Shown: piece by piece, positions 55,650-64,000 of the stretch
How positions within the stretch are numbered: the stretch's first letter is position 1
Layout of the letters: each line of letters begins with the position of its first letter
NCBI GenBank assembly: GCA_951848785.1
Contig: CATOUR010000078.1
Location: 14,322,001 to 14,386,000 of the forward strand
Origin: Callosobruchus maculatus
Lineage: Eukaryota > Arthropoda > Insecta > Coleoptera > Chrysomelidae
Reading direction: 5' to 3'
DNA: 64,000 nucleotides
Notes under the pieces: model-generated
The model's database searches: none
What the model saw: only the letters and a program-made list of their open reading frames with translations
What the model was told of the DNA's origin: nothing
Translations under genes and position numbers: made by a program

Positions 55650-56385
55650 CAGATTTCAATTCTCCTTAGACAGTATTCAAAAATTCACTTTCCACGTCAG
55701 TTTACTTACCTAATAAAGAAATAAAAATACTTATTTGGCTTTCCATTGACATAAAACCTCGTGTTCTGGACAATTTGTGGGTGCTCATTACAATCTCGGT
55801 CGCAACTTGGAGTCTCGTTTGACGAAAATCAAAGTTTTCAGATCTTCGGGTTTACTTAAAAAATAAAGAATCTCTGTTTGGCTTTCTATTAAGATGAATC
55901 GTCGTGTTTTGGATAATTTGAGGGTGCGTATTACAAATACGGTCGCAGTTTTAAGTTTCAGTCTCATATGACAAAAATAAAAATTTTCAGATATTTCAGC
56001 TCTCCAAATTTGCCTAAAAAATCGAAAACCTTTATTTGGCCTTCTATTAAGACGAAAGCTAGTATTTTAAATAATTTGAGAGTGCTGATTACAAATCTGT
56101 TCGCAGTTTTGAGTTTTAGTCTCGTTTGACGAAAATCAAAAATTTCAGATCTTTCGAAAATGTTCATCGTTCAGGTCTACCTAAAAAACTTAAAGTCCTT
56201 ATTTGGCTTTCCATTAAGGTGAAACCTCGTGTTTTGGATAATTTGAGGGTGCTGATTCCAAATTCAGTCGCAGTTTACAGTTTCAGTCTCGTTTGACGAA
56301 AGTCAAAAATATCAGATCTTTCAGACCTTCAGGTTTACCTAAAAAATTGAAAAGCCTTATTTGGCCGAGACATTAAAAAATCACA
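55650..56385 (-). repeat. 158-bp-period satellite array 3 (reverse orientation)
   Basis: About four and a half units. On the reverse strand each carries the order of array 2: a GAGACTAAAACT-like box, a CGAACAGATTTGTAATCAGC-like box, ACCCTCAAATTATCC, AAAGGTTTTCGATTTTTTAG. GTTTGACGAAAATCAAA-like anchors lie near 55818, 55968, 56128 and 56290 (spacings 150, 160, 162). Confidence 0.8.
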
Positions 56386-56389
56386 CAAA

Positions 56390-56935
56390 GTCTCCAAACA
56401 GTAAGACATTGTATGTAACTATTTAAATCTTGTATAATCTAGCAGCTTGATACCTTGGTGTTTTAAAGCGACTTTAAATTAACCAATAAAAAAACATTTA
56501 AAATAAAGAATGTTCTGCAAAGATATTTCAATAGAGTAAAAGTAGAAATGTCAGCGGATCATTTATTATTCATTCTCTACTACGGCTTCCTACTAGTAGG
56601 TTACATCAAACCCCATCTCACTCCAAAAAATTCACATACCATCTCAGTTCATTAGAGTGCACTCACCGACAAGATATGCATTCTGAAATGTTAATGAAAC
56701 TTTTGTTAATATGTCCGCAGGTGTTTCTCTTTAATTGAAAAGCAGTTCGAAATGAACAGTGCAAGTTATTTGAGGTGTGTCAGCATTTCTATACGTGGAT
56801 TCTTTCTAGTGAAGGAAAAGTGCCGCAGAAAGTTGCCAGGTCACATTCATGGCAATCTGTGGGAATAAGTTCGAAAAGTTCCAGATTTCAAACGATACCT
56901 GTATTTTTTTATTTTTGTTTAAAAGTGTACTAAAT
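56390..56935. other. Non-coding stretch, nothing recognised
   Basis: No feature supported. Confidence 0.3.
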
Positions 56936-56937
56936 AG

Positions 56938-57396
56938 GGTTGTGTTTCCACCAGAGATCTGCGAGGATGTATTAAGAGGAATGTATTTTTAACGAACCAA
57001 TAGAATCGCTTGAATTACCTCGCCTCGTTCAGCACAGCTCTGGTGGAAACGGCTTAGCAGAGCAAAGTTTCTGTATGTACAAAACAAGGCATGTTGGCGA
57101 GGAATGTGTGCTAGGAATGTGTATCGAGAGATGTGCGCTAGAAATGCGTTGCGAGGCATGTGTGTTAGGGATGTGGGCGAGGGACGTATGCTGTTGATGT
57201 AGGCGAGCAAAAAGAAAACTCTGAAAAGACATCCTCGCAACGCTCATCTGCACACCGTTTCACAGCTCCGCCACACATCTTCGCACCGCTCATCTTCCTG
57301 GCACATCTCTGGTGGAAAAACCCACACCGTTTCACAGCTCCGCAACACATTCTCGCTGCGCACATTTTCCTAGTACATTTCTGGTGAAAACGCAGC
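56938..57396. mobile_element. MITE-like element with CACCAGAGATGTGC ends
   Basis: Left end GTGTTTCCACCAGAGATCTG and right end (complement) GCGTTTTCACCAGAAATGTA face each other, about 460 bp apart. Internal copies of CTCTGGTGGAAA lie near 57038 and 57304. Between them, ATGTG-rich degenerate repeats (57088-57200) are followed by their complement (57265-57370), so most of the element is self-complementary. Open frames on the reverse strand are products of these repeats. No target duplication was resolved. Confidence 0.55.
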
Positions 57397-57861
57397 GTAA
57401 GTATAAGCAGCAAAAGAGCACGGTGGAGGTAAATGAAATATTAGCAGCGGATTGGAAGTTATTCCTATATGTTTCTGTTAAATTATTCTCAACGTTGTCG
57501 AAAGTTACTTCCCCCTTCTGCCCCTGCTACAATCCATACGTATTCCGATAATAAATGTAATCACTTCGGATCACCATTTATACTGAAACCATGATGGTAT
57601 AGGCAAAAAGTATTCTAGCAGAAATAGCAAAAGGATAAGGTATATGTCACCAGATGGCAACACTGTTCACGAGATCTCCCATAGCAATGTGGTATGACGT
57701 CAAAACACAATACCTTTCCGGAACTTAACAGTACCATCTTTTTCAATAAAATATTAATCTTTTCCAACAGTCCGCATCACTGAGAAGTGTCTGTTCTGGG
57801 ATTTACCGAAACACACGAATAGCAAGTCAGGTTACATGTCGGTCTTATAACAAAGGCCAGT

Positions 57862-58470
57862 ATGTCGGCCCAGCTTAGGGAGAGTAACTCCTCTGGCTGG
57901 GGTCTATCAAATCTCGTATCTCAGCCCGCCTAGCAACTCACATTCCGCAAAGAAGTGGTAGGCCATTTCATCGGCCACTCTACAAGCCATACATAGGCAG
58001 TGGTTTCCAATTCCTAATAGTGATAGATGCCGCCTGAGCCGGCAGTGCCCTTTCAGAGCACCCACGAGGTTTTTGATTGCCCATAGGCCTTGGTTCCGAA
58101 ACCATGCTGATCTAGATGTGTTCAGCCGGTTATAAAATCTTTGGCTTGTTTGCATTCATCACTTTTCCTCCACTGTTCATTTATGGTATCGATCACCCAC
58201 TTTTGAGGGCTGACGTTACCTGCTGCCTACTTAATCAATCCTATCACGGGCTCCAGACCAACAAACTGTCCTCCAGTGCCGAGTCTGGCCAACCTATCGG
58301 CTTCCTTATTACCAGGAACCCCCGTATGACCCTGGACCCACATAAGGGTAACTTCCTTCAGCCTCGCCTGCTCTTCCAGTCTCTCCGCGCTCCCCTGAAC
58401 CAGGAGTACCGTGGCAAACAGACCCTAGTAGGATGATCCAGGACGACAAACTAGAGCTCTTGAAGGTTGT
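57862..58470 (-). pseudogene. RNase H-bearing LINE, C-terminal end
   Basis: On the reverse strand the frames encode the end of an RNase H domain: RERLEEQARLKEVTLMWVQG, HTGVPGNKEADRLARLGTGG (the H and final D of the DEDD set). A tail follows with WVIDTINEQWRKSDECKQAK, GQSKTSWVL and CRLRRHLSLLGI, then CMACRVADEMAYHFFAECEL, a C-x-x-C...H...C knuckle found near the end of I/R1/LOA-type LINEs. Several frameshifts and stops break it. The same family is present in the other direction at 60760-63085. The RNase H N-terminal half is largely degraded here. Confidence 0.75.
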
Positions 58471-58509
58471 CCAAAACAGCCCCATCAAAATAAAGAGATC
58501 AAACATTGC

Positions 58510-59010
58510 ACCGCTGGCGCTGGTTGTCTCGCTTCACGTCAGCTTTGTTATTTTCGGCTACAACCAAAAGATTTTAACTTTATGATACCCTTACAAGCCA
58601 CTAATGATACTTAGACACAGGGTTTCCACAGTTGTTCGAATATCCTAATATCTGCATATTGTACATACATTTGTTATGTGTTCGAATTTTTTATGCGTTA
58701 TATCCGATGTACCATGTCTATGCGACTAGGAAATTTTTTTTTGTTGACGTTACTGGTACTAGTTTTTGGCCTGGATTTACCATAATGTCCATTAATTGGA
58801 GAAACTTATTGGCATTTAATCATAAACAAACTATAATACTATAAACTGGTTCAAAATAGGTTCAAAGTGACCAGATTTGATATCCAAATCCTAGCAGATA
58901 ACCCTTCAGAAGCCAGCCTCTTTCGATGATAATTATAGCATATACATATATCTTTCAAAGAGTGTCATAATTAGTCGCAATGTCTTAACAGACATGTTGT
59001 GAACTCGTAA
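58510..59010. other. Non-coding stretch
   Basis: The frame 58632-58844 has no domain. Text around 58990 begins the shared 3' flank of the RTE-like family (TGTCTTAACAGACATGTTGTG). Confidence 0.3.
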
Positions 59011-59016
59011 AATGCA

Positions 59017-60000
59017 TTAAGTCGGAGCTAGAGTATTGCCGACACGAATATTATCGATAGTTTTGAGAACTATCAGTTCAGTGGCGCTCTTGATACTCAT
59101 ATCCAGCAACTATTTCGTGGTATTTACCCAGCGTGTAGGGGAACGGTCACGGCGCAGCCGACTCGGGGCATGACCCTGAACTACAGGTTTCTCCATCTTA
59201 TCGCTTCTGTGAATATGTCCGAAAAATGTAAGCTCGTCGACACAATGGAGGATAGTCTCTTTGGATTACCGAGCTCATCCAGTATGGAACCGTTAGTTCA
59301 ATGGGCGTCCACATTTCAAAAGCATCTACGGGAGCTCGATCTGCCTTTTTTAAGTTTCCGAGGCATACAAAAATACGGAGAACACAAGAGACTGAACCAG
59401 CAACGTTATGGTAGCTTTAGTGATGTTATGGTCACGCCATATTTTAGTAAGCTTTGTCATGGCTACACGTGCCTGTTGAATGCGCCGTCGAATCCCATTT
59501 TCACAGCTACCCGAATTGTCGATCAAAGAACCGAGGTGCACAAAACTTTGAACTACTTCACAACGGCCTACTGACTTTATCTCTCGATGATTATCGTGCT
59601 TTCTATCTAAGATCATAACCTTGGTCTTGTTGTAGTTAATACCAAGACCCTGTGCTGCACTGTGTTGTTCTAAGATGTTTGATAGAGCTACTAGTTCTTC
59701 CTGGGAAGCAGCATTAAAGGTTGTATCGTCAGCGAATCTGAATGTTGTGATTCCGCCAATAATTATACCACCATTCCTGCTATCCAATACCTGTTTCATC
59801 ACAAATTCAGAGTAAATGTTAAATAACATCGGAGATAATACACATCCCTGATGAAAGAGTGTAGTTCCAATACAAAAATCCGTAGATTTAACGAAATTCT
59901 CTTTAAATCTGGCAACACCGGTGCTGAGTTCTCCGTTACTAGGATCTACTCGGAAATCCATTATGGCAAATAACGCAATTATCAAATATTTCTCCCGCAT
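59017..60000 (-). pseudogene. RTE-like LINE reverse transcriptase pseudogene, copy 2
   Basis: The best-preserved copy of the family. On the reverse strand 59350-60000 is open for 216 codons: FHQGCVLSPMLFNIYSEFVM, RFADDTTFNAASQEEL (catalytic F-A-D-D, DNA near 59717-59739), GLGINYNKTKVMILDRKHDN, VHLGSLIDNSGSCENGIRRR and LLVQSLVFSVFLYASET. Downstream frames carry the HIHRSDKMEKPVVQGHAP-like tail, with a stop at 59017-59019. A 23-bp deletion near 59070 and further shifts distinguish it from copy 1. The upstream endonuclease domain is missing. Open length suggests it is younger than copy 1 but still non-functional. Confidence 0.88.
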
Positions 60001-60004
60001 TCCT

Positions 60005-60755
60005 TCGAGTCAGTTGTGATTCATAGGCAATATAATAGTGAGCAGGCTATTTGAGGTATTCAACAATACCACGTTTACATACCAGCTATTTAGTTATTTT
60101 TGCGGTATTTCCAATCACTACGATACTGGGATCACTTCGGAATTTTTATTGGGTTGTAGGTTTTCTCTTCGAGTAGTGGATGGAAAGATACCCGGGAAAA
60201 ATTAACAGGAGTTTTACGAACTCTCATTGAGTTCGAGGTGCCTACAAAGTTTAGAATGTAAAATTATGGAATAGAGACATAACATTTTTCAGTGAATAAG
60301 AATGAAATGAAAAGAAGAAAATGTATAAAAATAAAATTTAATCAGATGGTCAGTGTGTATAATAGATTTAGTATAATTATAGCAAATAAGAGTGTAGTTG
60401 ATTATATATTATTTAAGAGGGAGTCAATTCAGTTATCAAATGTTATTACATTGTCAAAAATTAGTTTTTTAAGATGTTTTTAAACTGATTGCATCTAAGG
60501 ATTTGTATTTCATCGGAAATTTAGTTATAGAATTTGGGAGCCCTATATAAAAACGATTTATTATATTCTATCTTGAGGGGTTTGTAGTTTATTTCTGTTA
60601 CCTTCATATAGACACATAATTATCACGATTGAACCTCCAATTGTAATTTTGAATAGTTGTATGCACATTTTTACACCCTCCTTCATCAGGGTTGTCGAGG
60701 CAAACCATCTATTAAGGTTGGATGAATCTTTCACTCTAACCATTCCCATCATCTG
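60005..60755. other. Non-coding stretch
   Basis: No gene recognised; short frames 60292-60483 and 60561-60818 look like chance. Confidence 0.3.
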
Positions 60756-60759
60756 GGAG

Positions 60760-61157
60760 TGGAAAAGAGGATATTCAGGTTCCCGAAGAGGCATTGGTAT
60801 GCTACACTGACGGTTCACGTCTAGCTAGTGGACAGGTCTCAGGAGCAGGGATGTATGTGGAAAATCGAGGACTACGGGAGAGTTACTCTATAGGCATGAA
60901 CACCACGTTTTGCGAAGCAGAAGTAGATGCATTACTCTCTGCTGCATGCAATGAGGAGGTGAGAAGGGGCACGAAGCAGAAGGTTTACATCTGCTCTGAC
61001 AGTCAGGCGGCATTGAAGGCTATCTGCGGGCCCAGAATCGGGGCACTGTTCGTTTAGGAGTGCGTGAAGGGACTGGAAGAGCTGGCGAAGCTGAAGAAAG
61101 TTACCTTAATGTGGATCCCGAGTCATACGGGGGTTTGTGGTAATGGGGAAGATGATA
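60760..61157 (+). pseudogene. RNase H domain of a LINE, first part
   Basis: The frame encodes EDIQVPEEALVCYTDGSRLA, AGMYVENRG, TTFCEAEVDALLSAAC, VYICSDSQAALKAI and, after one TAG, ECVKGLEELAKLKKVTLMW with IPSHTGVCGNGEDD. RNase H removes the RNA strand after reverse transcription. The catalytic set D (YTDGS), E (CEAEVD), D (CSDSQ) is present, with the last D at the break near 61157. The sequence is interrupted exactly there by a 1.06-kb insertion and resumes at 62216 with RLARLGTGG. One in-frame stop after LFV shows decay. Confidence 0.85.
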
Positions 61158-61251
61158 ATAAGATTGAAGAAGAATGTATGATGCTGATCAGAAGGTATAA
61201 ATTGAACATCATGAAGAAAACACCGTTGAAATGCGTACACAGATAGCAGTC

Positions 61252-61254
<3 letters not shown>

Positions 61255-61292
<38 letters not shown>
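61255..61292. repeat. (AG)n microsatellite
   Basis: A dinucleotide run of about 38 bp inside the 61158-62215 insertion. Confidence 0.95.
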
Positions 61293-61293
<1 letters not shown>

Positions 61294-61378
61294 CTAAACA
61301 TAGGTTAGCTAAATTACAATGTACAATTTTAGTATGTCAAGCCAATACTTAATACTTAAGGCGTAGCCTTCGAGGAGG

Positions 61379-62171
61379 CACAAGTGGATAAAGGTGTCAT
61401 GTTACAAAATAATTATTCTGAGAAAAATCGATTTAAAGATTTTCGATTGGAACTTTTTGATGCACCACACTTGGGGCATATAGTACAAGTATTTTTAAAT
61501 CATAGTTATGTATTTTCTTCGTCTGCTTTTCTAATTTGGAGATACTTTTATATTTCACGGGAAAATAGACTTTGAATGACCTTTATACATGAGAAATTGG
61601 CATAGCATGTATTAAAAGGTTATGGAAAAAAAGAGCTACGTACACAAACATTGGTGTTTTTTATTGCAAAAGTAACACAAAACTTGAAACTAATCTAATC
61701 ACTAATTGGTTTTTCTTTGGATGCCCTTCGTTGTCTTTAAAAATTTTTCCATAGAACCATTTTTATACTCTTTCTCACCTTGACTCCTTTATCCACTGCT
61801 AAAAGTAAAAAGTATTGTACATAACACCTTTATCACCTAAATATCGGTGTTATTTATGAAAATAACATAACCAAGGGACTTAAGAATGAAATGGAAGCAT
61901 ATTTTAGCTTATTGAATGAAAAATACACATTTTTGAAAAAACGTTACATGACACCTTTAGCGCCGGTGCACACTTGCGGCTGTTTACCGTCCGGCGCCGC
62001 AACGGCACTGGAATTGCGGTCCGAAGTACTAAGCGATAGATTGACAGCGGCGCCGGACACAAATGTGCATCTTTTGATCTATCCCTTAGTACTTTAGGCC
62101 GCAACTCCGGTGCCGTTGCGGCGCCGGACGGTAAACAGCCGCAAGTGTGCACCGGCGCTTATCCACTTGTG
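61379..62171. mobile_element. TIR transposon nested in the LINE tail
   Basis: Inverted ends of about 27 bp begin CACAAGTGGATAAAGGTGTC. On the right the end is itself split by a 199-bp MITE. Related GATAAAGGTGT-like boxes recur inside near 61787 and 61825, as in subterminal transposase binding sites. No transposase frame was seen. Target duplication not resolved. Confidence 0.65.
61960..62158. mobile_element. 199-bp hairpin MITE with TTA duplication
   Basis: Nearly a full palindrome: arms of about 86 bp begin GCGCCGGTGCACACTTGCGG. The first 49 bp match perfectly, then a few mismatches. TTA flanks at 61957-61959 and 62159-62161. The uninterrupted sequence is seen in the mirror end of the host transposon at 61379-61405, which gives the empty site. 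GC-rich unlike its surroundings. Confidence 0.9.
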
Positions 62172-62215
62172 TCTTTATTTGTATTGTATAGTACAAATAA
62201 ATAAATAAAAAAAAA

Positions 62216-62700
62216 TAGGCTGGCCAGACTAGGCACCGGAGGACAGTTTGTTGACCCGGAGCCCGGTTAGGAATAAGTAGATCCCCAGGTAACGTCAGCC
62301 CTCAAAAAGTGAGTGAACGATACCAAAGATGAAAACTGGAGGCAAAGTGAGGGATGCAAACAAGCTAAGGATTTTATAACCGGGTTGAACACACCTAGTG
62401 CAGCTTGGCTACGGAACCAAGGCCGATGGGCAATCAGAAACATCGTGGGTGTTCTGAGGGGCACTGCAGGCTCAGGCGGCATCTATCACTATCAGGAGTC
62501 GAAGAAGGCCCTCTGAACCTATCTGGAGACTGTGAAGAGGCCGATGAAACAGCTTGCCACTTCCTTGCGGATGGGAGTTGCTAGACGAGCTGAGATACGA
62601 GATCTTTGGATCCGCTAGACTTCAGCCAGAGGGTAATTTACCCTCCCCAAGCTGGGCCGACATACAGGCCCTCAGTCACCATGCAGGCCGTGGTGACTGA
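62216..62700 (+). pseudogene. RNase H LINE, C-terminal part after the insertion
   Basis: Resumes RLARLGTGGQFVD after the nested insertions. It continues with VNDTKDENWRQSEGCKQAKD, FITGLNTPSAAWLRNQGRWA, IRNIVGVLRGTAGSGGIYHY and, in another frame, SGDCEEADETACHFLADG, the last resembling the C...C...H...C knuckle found at 57862-58470. Frames change after about 62516 and stops accumulate, so it is inactive. The 3' UTR follows. Confidence 0.78.
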
Positions 62701-62814
62701 GGGGTGATATTCGGTGATGGCAAAGTGGCCTACTGGGGCCTACCTGCCAGATGTGGCCGCCCCACAGCTACTACTGCTACTACCTTCACGAGGTTAAGTG
62801 GCAGTCGGCTAAAC

Positions 62815-63085
62815 TTCTAAGAACTGCTGTAGACTTTGGGCCTTCCAGTTTAGGTTCCCAAAAGTAGACAAAAACAATAGAGGCAGAATGATGAACCACA
62901 AAGTCCATGTAGGTGTACCAGAGTGCGGATAAGAGAATGACCATGCAGTGGGATGCATTGCAGCTAAATTTAAGTTTAAGTAGTCTATGGTGAATTCAGA
63001 CAATACCACATACAAGCGCCTGTCTTTGTAGTGGCTGTATTTTTGTACGTATAAGGTGTGTACAAATAAATACAAATATAAATAC
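62815..63085 (+). repeat. 3' UTR and tail of the RNase H LINE
   Basis: Follows the coding end in the same orientation and ends GTGTACAAATAAATACAAAT. The reverse complement copy at 12031-12303 shows it is a repeated 3' end. The reverse-strand open frame 62809-63174 is a shadow. Confidence 0.65.
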
Positions 63086-63231
63086 AAAATCTTAGAGAAA
63101 AGATAATGATATTTTATTATTATTAATATTATTATAACCGGCCGCCTAGTCTCGCGCGATAACGTAATCTTCATTTTTACTCAGAAAAAAAACAAATAGC
63201 TGGCTAAGCATGCAAAAGGGAAACAGCGACA

Positions 63232-63276
63232 GCTGCCGACACATGTTCCGGACTTATTGGACCTCATCAGGGCAGC
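63232..63276 (-). ncRNA. Hammerhead motif, left arm (mutated core)
   Basis: On the reverse strand: GCTGCC, CTGATGA, stem II as in the right arm, then GGAAC in place of GAAAC, then ATGTGTC and GGCAGC. The change of a conserved core A to G should block cleavage. Confidence 0.6.
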
Positions 63277-63554
63277 GTAATCTAAGACAAATTTGGGAGG
63301 CCTTAGAAGATGAAATACACCAGGATGTCGTATCAGAGAATCAATGATACATTTGCAGTATCGGCTGGACACACCCTCTACTTTGGAGGGCCAGAGTACC
63401 AGTGTCACCGCGGAGATCACTATAATCCCCCGTACGATGGATCCTAAAGCCAGGTGTGTCCAGCCGATACGGCAAATGAATCATTGATTCTCTGATACGA
63501 CATCCTGGTGTATTTCATCTTCTATTAAGGCCTCCCAACTTTGTCTTAGATTAC

Positions 63555-63599
63555 GCTGCCCTGATGAGGTCCTATAAGTCCGAAACACGTGTCGGCAGC
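63555..63599 (+). ncRNA. Type I hammerhead ribozyme, right arm (core intact)
   Basis: Stem I GCTGCC (63555-63560) with GGCAGC (63594-63599), 6 bp. Core CTGATGA (63561-63567). Stem II GG...CC with a T-T mismatch and a C-G pair inside. GAAA (63582-63585). Helix III ACAC/GTGT. Cleavage triplet GTC, cut after 63593. All invariant core bases are present. Confidence 0.8.
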
Positions 63600-63781
63600 T
63601 ATCGTTGTATCCCTTTTGCGTGCTTAGCCAGCTATTTGTTTTTTTCTGTTTGACTATCTTCACGCATCTAATTTGCTCTTTTCGAATTTATTTTACTCTC
63701 TATGGGGCTGAAATTTGCCAAGGGGAAAGAAAGCATTGAGAGGGAGCTTGGAGTAACCCTTCTTATCATATCTATGTTGGG

Positions 63782-64000
63782 TCACGATATGAAAGAAGTA
63801 CGATGCGCGATGGTAGGTAAGCCTAGTGGACGGCGGGCCGACGGCCTATTCGACGTACCGCGCAACTGGCGTAAAGAAAACACGGTCAGTACCTTCGGTT
63901 TACTAATACTCTCCGACTCTGATCGTTGAAGGTCATCAGGTAACATTCCGAAAGATTCTAGCACGGCATCCGTGGCGACGCGACGCGCAACACGCATCAC
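63782..64000 (-). pseudogene. Possible LINE RT C-terminal fragment at window edge
   Basis: The reverse frame is open to the window end: MRVARRVATDAVLESFGMLP, then DDLQRSESE and LRQLRGTSNR. The order R-x-x-x-x-V-x-T-D-A-x-x-x-x-x-G-M-L-P-x-D-L is like the segment after the RT domain of I/R1-type LINEs, in which a Y-R-T-V-S-T-D-A box precedes G-x-x-P-x-D-L-L. The composition is GC-richer than its surroundings. Because it runs off the window and no active-site motif is visible, this is tentative. The plus-strand frame at 63702-63929 is the alternative and shows nothing recognisable. Confidence 0.3.

Larger units (their letters stand above)
61158..62215 (+). mobile_element. LINE 3'-end insertion inside the RNase H domain
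   Basis: Joining 61157 to 62216 gives GNGEDDRLARLG in frame, so the interval is an insertion. It ends in GTACAAATAAATAAATAAAA plus an A run, the tail of the LINE 3' UTR family also seen at 62815-63085 and 12031-12303. Text CCTTCGAGGAGGCA near 61366-61380 matches that family. Target duplication is too short to read with certainty. It contains a nested transposon. Confidence 0.65.
63182..63649. mobile_element. Large inverted repeat with a hammerhead in each arm
   Basis: Arms 63182-63375 and 63453-63649, about 195 bp each, match with scattered mismatches. They share GCTGGCTAAGCA, GGACCTCATCAGGGCAGCGT, AATCTAAGACAAA, ATGAAATACACCAGGATGTC and CGGCTGGACACACC-like text. A 77-bp spacer separates them. 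Each arm carries a hammerhead, on opposite strands. PLE insertions are known to form inverted or tandem head arrangements; that origin is inferred here. Confidence 0.75.

Overview
The window looks like intergenic or heterochromatic DNA from an arthropod, most likely an insect. It is AT-rich and has no bacterial gene organisation. No complete host gene is visible. Almost everything recognisable is a decayed mobile element: RTE-like, Jockey/CR1-like and RNase H-bearing LINEs, a tRNA-derived SINE, Penelope-like element (PLE) debris, and DNA transposons of the Tc1/mariner, hAT, PIF/Harbinger and probably piggyBac superfamilies. Insect origin is inferred from this combination; no species can be named. 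The only plausible host exon is a THAP zinc-finger fragment near 38.8-39.1 kb.

Layout. 0-5 kb: old repeats, an RTE-like LINE tail and a reverse-strand RTE-like reverse transcriptase pseudogene. 5.6-6.5 kb: a PIF/Harbinger remnant. 8.3-9 kb: two hairpin elements. 9.6-10.6 kb: a Jockey-like LINE split by a 324-bp MITE flanked by TTA. 10.9-14.7 kb: LINE tails, a hammerhead motif and a Jockey-like pseudogene. 15.7-16.8 kb: the first 158-bp-period satellite array. 17.1-23 kb: a retrozyme remnant, several copies of a TACTTCCC-ended repeat family, a 921-bp transposon with ~160-bp terminal inverted repeats, and further Jockey-like pieces. 23.3-27.2 kb: a Tc1-like transposase split by an 872-bp hAT, then a second hAT carrying a dimerisation domain and a SINE. 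28.5-32.1 kb: the main satellite array. 34.3-36.1 kb: a PLE GIY-YIG endonuclease, hammerhead motifs and a long-inverted-repeat family. 36.9-38.5 kb: two CR1/Jockey-like LINE ends in tail-to-tail orientation; the reverse-strand one is split by a retrozyme with two hammerheads. 38.8-39.3 kb: the THAP exon and a MITE. 40-48 kb: ACAGGGTG-ended elements, more TACTTCCC copies, a piggyBac-like remnant, a second copy of the long-inverted-repeat family and a full-length SINE. 49.4-55.1 kb: two transposons with clean target duplications, an array of hairpins with covarying stems, and a CR1-like pseudogene. 55.7-56.4 kb: a third satellite array. 56.9-64 kb: a MITE, RNase H LINE ends, another RTE-like pseudogene, a four-level nest of insertions, and a large inverted repeat with a hammerhead in each arm.

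How the parts work together. The clearest theme is self-cleaving RNA linked to retroelements. Hammerhead-like motifs occur at 11.4, 34.3, 35.1, 37.9, 38.2, 45.9, 63.25 and 63.57 kb, and a PLE-type GIY-YIG domain lies beside the 34.3-kb motif. PLEs with hammerheads and non-autonomous retrozymes are established families. The retrozyme at 37.8-38.3 kb has two hammerheads 317 bp apart in the same orientation, which predicts a 317-nt excised RNA. The second theme is nested insertion: several elements have target duplications, and removing them restores the interrupted reading frame, so relative insertion order can be read directly.
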